From: WVXT01 sp964403285
Lineage (GTDB): Bacteria; UBA6262; WVXT01
Assembly: GCA_964403285.1 (NCBI GenBank)
Contig: CAYOFG010000055.1
Span: 1 to 8,753, forward strand
DNA: 8,753 nt
Direction of reading: 5' to 3'
Every line of letters begins with the position of its first letter. Position 1 is the stretch's first letter. Shown here piece by piece: positions 4,852-8,753 of this stretch. The notes under the pieces were generated by a model. That model saw only the letters and a list, made by a program, of their open reading frames with translations. It did not search any database and was not told the origin of the DNA. A program made the position numbers and the translations under genes.

Positions 4852-5241
4852 ATGAAAAAGAAGACCGTTGTCCTTGTCGCCCACGACGCTAAAAAGAAGG
4901 ATATGGTTGATTGGGCAAAGTTCAACAAAGGAACGTTGGAGAAATTCGAAATCTATGCTACCAAGGCAACAGGGGAACGAGTTATAAAGGAAGTGGGATT
5001 AAATATCCACCTTCTTCTAAGCGGTGCCTGGGGAGGAGATTCCCAGGTGGGAACTATGATAGCAGAAGAAAAGGCAGACCTTATTATCTTCTTCTGGGAC
5101 CCATTATCCACCCAGCCGCACGATGTTGATGTGAAGACTGTTCTCAGACTCGCCGTGCTTCACGATATACCGATTGCTTGTAATCACTCCACGGCTGACT
5201 TCTTGATATCTTCTCCGCTACTAAAAGAAGAAAAGTCGTAA
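4852..5241 (+). CDS. mgsA: Methylglyoxal synthase with an altered phosphate loop
   Basis: This 129-residue enzyme removes phosphate from dihydroxyacetone phosphate to give methylglyoxal, a bypass of lower glycolysis used when phosphate is scarce or sugar phosphates build up. Aligned by eye with E. coli MgsA, it keeps His11, Asp12 and Lys15 (VAHDAKK), Ser57-Gly58 and catalytic Asp63 (LSGAWGGD), FFWDPL, and His90 with Asp93 (PHDVD). The phosphate loop is TKATG (37-41) where E. coli has TGTTG, keeping the first Thr, the last Thr and the Gly. The C-terminal extension of E. coli is absent, as in other short homologues. ATG 4852 is chosen over in-frame ATG 4816 because AGGAG (4837-4841) precedes it, family similarity starts there and the promoter sits too close to 4816. 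It is the only plus-strand gene here. Confidence 0.9.
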   Translation: MKKKTVVLVAHDAKKKDMVDWAKFNKGTLEKFEIYATKATGERVIKEVGLNIHLLLSGAWGGDSQVGTMIAEEKADLIIFFWDPLSTQPHDVDVKTVLRLAVLHDIPIACNHSTADFLISSPLLKEEKS

Positions 5242-5243
5242 TT

Positions 5244-5843
5244 TCAGAGCTCTCGCCTGCCTTCCAGGGCTTTAGCCAGGGTTACTTCATCGGCATACTC
5301 CAAATCTCCACCCATTGGCATTCCCTGCGCCAGGCGGGTCACCTTCACTCCCAGAGGCTTGATAAGTTGCGAGAGATAAGTAGCGGTTGTTTCACCTTCC
5401 GCATTTGGATTTGTGGCAATTATCACTTCTCTGATTTTTCCCTGTTCAATTCTCCTGACCAGTTCTCTTATTTTTAAATCGTCAGGGCCAACTCCATCGA
5501 GGGGAGAAAGCGCACCCATAAGCACATGGTACGTTCCCTTATACTCTCCCATCTTTTCAAAAACAAAGATGTCCTGCGGCTGTTCTACCACGCAGATGGT
5601 ACTTCCATCTCTGGTAGAATCATCACATATAGAACAAGGGTCATTATCAGTGATATTGCCACAAACAGAGCAGCTTTTCATATTCTCCTTTGCCCCAAGA
5701 ATAGCCTGAGCTAACTCGTTAGCCTCTACCCGGGAACTCTTTAATATATAGAATGCTAACCTCTGGGCGGTTTTCGGCCCGATGCCTGGCAAACGGTTTA
5801 AAGCTGAGATTAGTCTCTCTAAAGATTTGGAATGGATAGGCAT
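5244..5843 (-). CDS. recR: Recombination mediator protein RecR
   Basis: RecR works with RecO (and RecF) to load RecA onto SSB-coated single-stranded DNA during gap repair. This 199-residue protein has the standard layout: helix-hairpin-helix LPGIGPKTAQRLA (18-30), a zinc finger with Cys58, 61, 70 and 73, a Toprim domain from about residue 81 (VVEQPQD, then ATNPNAEGETTA), and the conserved C-terminus MGGDLEYADEVTLAKALEGRREL in part. Length equals the family norm. It starts 15 bases after dnaX ends, with GGTGA as a modest ribosome site, giving a dnaX-recR operon. The small nucleoid gene ybaB/ebfC often found between them is absent. The stop lies 2 bases from the mgsA stop on the other strand. 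Confidence 0.97.
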   Translation of the reverse strand: MPIHSKSLERLISALNRLPGIGPKTAQRLAFYILKSSRVEANELAQAILGAKENMKSCSVCGNITDNDPCSICDDSTRDGSTICVVEQPQDIFVFEKMGEYKGTYHVLMGALSPLDGVGPDDLKIRELVRRIEQGKIREVIIATNPNAEGETTATYLSQLIKPLGVKVTRLAQGMPMGGDLEYADEVTLAKALEGRREL

Positions 5844-5858
5844 TTAGATTCACCGAAA

Positions 5859-7574
5859 TTATTTTTCTTCGGGCTCCTCGTTAACAATTTCTCCTTCGAA
5901 CATTTCGAGCACCTTTTCCACGATTGGTTCAACTTCTTTCTTTTCCTCAGAATTGAAAGCCGGCTCGTGAGGCGGAGCTTTCAGTTCCTGCTCCGGCTCA
6001 GGCTCTCCCAAAGACTCTTCAGAGGCTGCTTCCGTCTCTTCCTCTGTTTTCTCTGGGGCACGGGAGGCACTGTTATTCTCGCCAGTTATGCACTTTATCT
6101 TGATTTCTTTCCCCAGTATTTCTTTCAAAGCTTCCTCAACAATATTCGACTTTTTCGCCACCCTATCCTTGTGGAAGCTGTAATTTTTAGGGAAAATCAG
6201 ATAAAGGAGATTATTCTCCAGACGGTGGGGCGTACTTTCGGCAAGACATGCGTGGAGAGGAGTATCCTGTTTTTTGACAGATTCCAGAACTTCCTCCCAG
6301 CGCTCTGTAATTTCCTGAATCCGGGAAACCTCTTCAGCATACGGTTCCTCCTTCTCCTTAATTTTTGAAGGAGTTTTCTCCACTTGGGGGACATATTTTT
6401 TCTCAGGAGGTTTCCCTTCTTTCTCTTCAAGGGTCAGCGACTTTTCCAGTTTCCCGATTTTCTCAATAATCTCTCCAATGGGAATATATGGTTGACATAG
6501 ACGGAACATATCTACTTCTATCACCAGCCGCGGCTGTTCGCTCCACTTCATAGATTCGTAGGTCTTGCTGATAAGGTCAATAATCCTCACCAGGTTTTCT
6601 TCCGTAAACTGTTCTCCTTTTTTGAGAAGGATTTCCCGATGTTTATCGGGAAGTGCCAAAATTTTCGTATCCTCTCCTGCCACTTTCATAAGCAACATAT
6701 TTCTGAAGTGTTGCCTCAGGTCTTTGATAAACTGGTGGAGATTATAACCGGATTCGGTTATCTCATCTATGAGGGAAAGAATCTCCCTGGCTTTGTGCTC
6801 GGCGATAAGGTCGGAAAATTCTACCAGGCGTTCAAATGGCAGAACGCCCAGAATGAAATTTGTCTCCTCCAAGCCTATCTTCTTCCCGCCAGCGTAAGAG
6901 ATAACCTGGTCGAGCAGGCTCTGGGCATCCCTCAGACTCCCCTCTCCCCTGTAAGCAATTAGATTGAGAGCCTCTTCTTCTATTTTCAGTTTTTCCTTCT
7001 CTGCAATATAGTTTAGCCTGTCGAAGATTTTCTTCTGAGGAATCAATTTAAAGGAAAACCTCTGGCAGCGGGAAAGAATTGTGGGTGGAATCCTCTCCGG
7101 CTGAGTGGTAGCCAGCATAAAGACGATATGGCGAGGAGGTTCCTCCAGAGTCTTCAGAAGAGCATTGAAAGCGTCGTGAGTAATCTGATGTGCTTCATCA
7201 ATAATATAGATTTTGTAACGGGAAGAGACGGGAGCAAACTTTACGTTCTCCCTTAAAGCCCTTATCTCATCAATTCCTCTGTTGGATGCCCCATCAATTT
7301 CCAGAACATCCATAGAACTGCCCCGGGCAATTTCCACGCAGGATGTGCACTTGTTGCAGGGCTGGGATGTGGGACCTTCTTTACAATTCAATGCTTTAGC
7401 TAAGATGCGCGCAGTGGTCGTCTTGCCTATGCCTCGGGGACCTGAAAAGAGGTAGGCATGGGCAACTTTACCCGTGGCAATGGCATTCTTTAGAGTCTCA
7501 CAGACGTGCTCCTGCCCCACAATTTCATCGAACGTTTGTGGTCTATATTTTAGTGCTAATACGAGATAAGACAT
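5859..7574 (-). CDS. dnaX: DNA polymerase III clamp-loader subunit tau/gamma
   Basis: DnaX is the AAA+ motor subunit of the clamp loader, which opens and places the sliding clamp and, as tau, ties the polymerases together. Numbered from the first Met at 7577, it has Walker A GPRGIGKT (46-53), four zinc-binding Cys (64, 74, 77, 80), Walker B IIDEAH (125-130), sensor 1 LATT (155-158) and the SRC arginine finger (169-171). Domain III runs to about residue 365. A Lys/Glu-rich linker (about 375-415), a small C-terminal domain (about 420-498) and an acidic tail follow. At 571 residues it is tau-like. Tandem ATGs occur at 7577 and 7574. The second is preferred because AGAAGG (7580-7585) is five bases away rather than two. 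It overlaps the upstream membrane-protein gene by 32 bases and precedes recR. Confidence 0.96.
   Translation of the reverse strand: MSYLVLALKYRPQTFDEIVGQEHVCETLKNAIATGKVAHAYLFSGPRGIGKTTTARILAKALNCKEGPTSQPCNKCTSCVEIARGSSMDVLEIDGASNRGIDEIRALRENVKFAPVSSRYKIYIIDEAHQITHDAFNALLKTLEEPPRHIVFMLATTQPERIPPTILSRCQRFSFKLIPQKKIFDRLNYIAEKEKLKIEEEALNLIAYRGEGSLRDAQSLLDQVISYAGGKKIGLEETNFILGVLPFERLVEFSDLIAEHKAREILSLIDEITESGYNLHQFIKDLRQHFRNMLLMKVAGEDTKILALPDKHREILLKKGEQFTEENLVRIIDLISKTYESMKWSEQPRLVIEVDMFRLCQPYIPIGEIIEKIGKLEKSLTLEEKEGKPPEKKYVPQVEKTPSKIKEKEEPYAEEVSRIQEITERWEEVLESVKKQDTPLHACLAESTPHRLENNLLYLIFPKNYSFHKDRVAKKSNIVEEALKEILGKEIKIKCITGENNSASRAPEKTEEETEAASEESLGEPEPEQELKAPPHEPAFNSEEKKEVEPIVEKVLEMFEGEIVNEEPEEK
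6396..6404 (-). other. Candidate -1 frameshift site in dnaX (gamma-form production)
   Basis: The minus strand reads GAG AAA AAA in frame (Glu392-Lys393-Lys394, first-Met numbering), just past the ATPase core. A -1 slip on the A6 run would add 12 residues and end at TAA (6358-6360), giving a product of about 405 residues, near the size of the gamma forms known in other bacteria. The heptamer G-AAA-AAA is weaker than the E. coli A-AAA-AAG, and I see only a 4-bp GGAG-AAAA-CTCC stem downstream. Confidence 0.3.
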
Positions 7575-8634
7575 CATAACCTTCTATGTGGTAATCGATT
7601 TGTTTTGTCTCATATTTTTTGTGATAGAGTACTTTTTCTCTTTTAGGAATAAGAAGACTAAATAGAACCCAGAAGGCAAGAGGACAAACTACAACCCCTA
7701 CCGCCTTAAAAGTAGTAAGAAGTTGAAATTTCTTGAATCCTTCTACCCGGACAACAAAAGTCACATAAAGCCAGAATAGAACATAAATTATCATCCAGAA
7801 TAACAAACTGGACTTAAACTGTTGAGCAAAATATAGAATGACTTCAGGCGACCTGGTGGCGCCAGCAGTGAGAAACGCTGATAATAGGTCGCCTCCGACG
7901 AAAATAAGTAAAAGAAGGTATAAACCAATAGTCCAGACAGCGGTGGCTACAGCTGTATAAGTAACAACGCGAAAAGTTTGTTCGTAATCTCTTTTACCAC
8001 CAAATAATTTCACAAAGAAATGGTAAATACCCGCATTAATAAAAAGACCCAATATGCCCAACAAGCCGACCAAAGAGAAAATAAAGAATAAAATCGCTAC
8101 GCCTATTGCGGCAACAGGTGAACCTATCGGCTTGTTTAGAGAAAATATTAATGTAGGCATGCAAATTGCCGCAAGCAGCAAACCTAATGCTACTATATAA
8201 AATTTTATCGGTGCGCCAAAACCACCTTCCTGAGGTAATTCTGCAAAAAATTTCCTGGGATATATAACTATTTCCCAGCATTTACGGAAAAAACCCTTTT
8301 CAGGAGCGATTATCCCATATTGGTCCCGGATGACCTTTTGCCTATATCTTATCCCTTCCGGTATCACTCCTGAATAGCATTGACTGCACACTAATTCCCC
8401 GTCTTTATCCCGAAGGCAGTCAAAACAGAAATCTCGTTGACAGACTGCGCAGAATCCCTGCGCTGGGCGATCTGGATGGTTAACACATACATCTTTTTGC
8501 AAAGAGGGACCTTTTTCTTCTTCGGGTTCAGAAAATTCGGGAGATTCTGCATTTTTCCTGAACGGTTCATAACACATCCCGCAGTATAATGCATCGTCCT
8601 TGTTCTCATAACCACATTTCGGACATTTAATCAC
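7543..8634 (-). CDS. Membrane protein with zinc ribbon, B-box-like finger and Yip1-type domain
   Basis: This 363-residue protein of unknown function starts with a zinc ribbon (Cys4, 7, 18, 21). A short acidic linker follows, then a B-box-like zinc site with Cys50, His53, Cys62, Cys65, Cys70, Cys73, Cys83 and Cys86. The C-terminal two thirds are hydrophobic, with about five membrane segments near residues 142-164, 172-198, 225-246, 277-296 and 308-329. This pattern resembles the Yip1 family, which includes many uncharacterised bacterial proteins. The zinc modules would face the cytoplasm, since no signal peptide precedes them. The start is GTG at 8634 with AAGGGG just upstream. The alternative ATG frames inside it lack support. 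The last 32 bases overlap dnaX, implying translational coupling, though no functional link to the clamp loader is known to me. Confidence 0.8.
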   Translation of the reverse strand: MIKCPKCGYENKDDALYCGMCYEPFRKNAESPEFSEPEEEKGPSLQKDVCVNHPDRPAQGFCAVCQRDFCFDCLRDKDGELVCSQCYSGVIPEGIRYRQKVIRDQYGIIAPEKGFFRKCWEIVIYPRKFFAELPQEGGFGAPIKFYIVALGLLLAAICMPTLIFSLNKPIGSPVAAIGVAILFFIFSLVGLLGILGLFINAGIYHFFVKLFGGKRDYEQTFRVVTYTAVATAVWTIGLYLLLLIFVGGDLLSAFLTAGATRSPEVILYFAQQFKSSLLFWMIIYVLFWLYVTFVVRVEGFKKFQLLTTFKAVGVVVCPLAFWVLFSLLIPKREKVLYHKKYETKQIDYHIEGYDVLSRISTKI

Positions 8635-8659
8635 TCTGACCCCTTTTTTGTTTTAAAAT

Positions 8660-8689
8660 ATTATACTTCAAACCCCTCGGTTTATTCAA
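8660..8689 (-). promoter_or_regulatory. Candidate promoter of the Yip1-like gene, dnaX and recR
   Basis: The minus strand reads TTGAAT (8684-8689), an 18-bp spacer and a perfect TATAAT (8660-8665), 25 bases before the GTG start. The spacer holds a small palindrome, AAACC-4 nt-GGTTT (8670-8683), which could be an operator or chance. No other good promoter is apparent before dnaX, so this may drive the whole three-gene unit. Confidence 0.6.
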
Positions 8690-8699
8690 GAATATTCTC

Positions 8700-8753
8700 T
8701 TATGATAGTTTCTCGGGATGGTGCTTTACTACTTTACCCTGAACCATGTAGAT
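8700..8753 (-). CDS. C-terminal end of an unidentified upstream gene (partial)
   Basis: The minus strand has an open frame entering from the window edge, giving 17 residues ending VVKHHPEKLS before TAA at 8700-8702. It ends 65 bases before the next gene start, and the promoter follows directly. Too little is visible to assign a family, and an open frame this short can occur by chance. Confidence 0.35.
   Translation of the reverse strand: MYMVQGKVVKHHPEKLS

Noticed and set aside
5832..6368. Phe/Leu-rich plus-strand frame opposite the dnaX tail
   Set aside because: It is the reverse complement of the Glu/Lys-rich tau tail, which naturally gives Phe/Leu-rich antisense frames.
6197..6430. Minus-strand 77-codon frame inside dnaX as a separate product
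   Set aside because: It is in the +1 frame, Arg/Lys-rich and without a ribosome site. The frameshift candidate uses the other alternative frame.
8670..8683. AAACC/GGTTT palindrome as a terminator of the upstream gene
   Set aside because: The stem is only 5 bp with no T-tract on the minus strand, and it lies in a promoter spacer.
1..8753. tRNA, rRNA or known riboswitch
   Set aside because: I saw no cloverleaf, CCA end, rRNA core motif or recognisable riboswitch in the short intergenic spaces.

Overview
The window looks like chromosomal DNA from an anaerobic bacterium. The core genes are bacterial (dnaX, recR, methylglyoxal synthase) and the central carbon enzyme is an oxygen-sensitive four-subunit pyruvate:ferredoxin oxidoreductase. 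Shine-Dalgarno sites are strong (AGGAGG-type) and promoters are sigma-70-like. Intergenic spacers carry many short palindromic repeats ending in TGTAGC/GCTACA. I associate such repeats with uncultivated anaerobic lineages such as Omnitrophota-type candidate phyla, but that placement is from memory and weak.

Layout, with most genes on the minus strand, so transcription runs from high to low coordinates. (1) 8700-8753: tail of an unidentified upstream gene. (2) 8634-5244: a zinc-ribbon/B-box/Yip1-type membrane protein, then dnaX (clamp-loader tau/gamma) and recR, tightly packed as one probable operon. (3) 4852-5241, plus strand: methylglyoxal synthase, ending 2 bases from the end of recR. (4) 4631-4071: a small iron-sulfur flavoprotein transcribed divergently from mgsA across a repeat-filled spacer. 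(5) 3940-41: the por operon in the order gamma (porC), delta (porD), alpha (porA), beta (porB). It is driven by a good promoter flanked by two TTTGnCAAA-type palindromes.

The main discovery is in porB. Its 508-residue product is a 311-residue pyruvate oxidoreductase beta subunit interrupted by a 197-residue intein (residues 140-336). The intein has Cys1, a TxxH block B, a block F, and terminal His-Asn followed by Thr. It has no recognisable homing endonuclease, so it is a mini-intein. It sits inside the Mg-thiamine-diphosphate loop (NEAYMN/TG), so the enzyme cannot be active until the protein splices.

Other points of interest are the repeat clusters that fill two por spacers and the flavoprotein/mgsA spacer, a candidate -1 frameshift site in dnaX that would give a gamma-length product, an altered phosphate loop in methylglyoxal synthase, and the paired palindromes around the por promoter.
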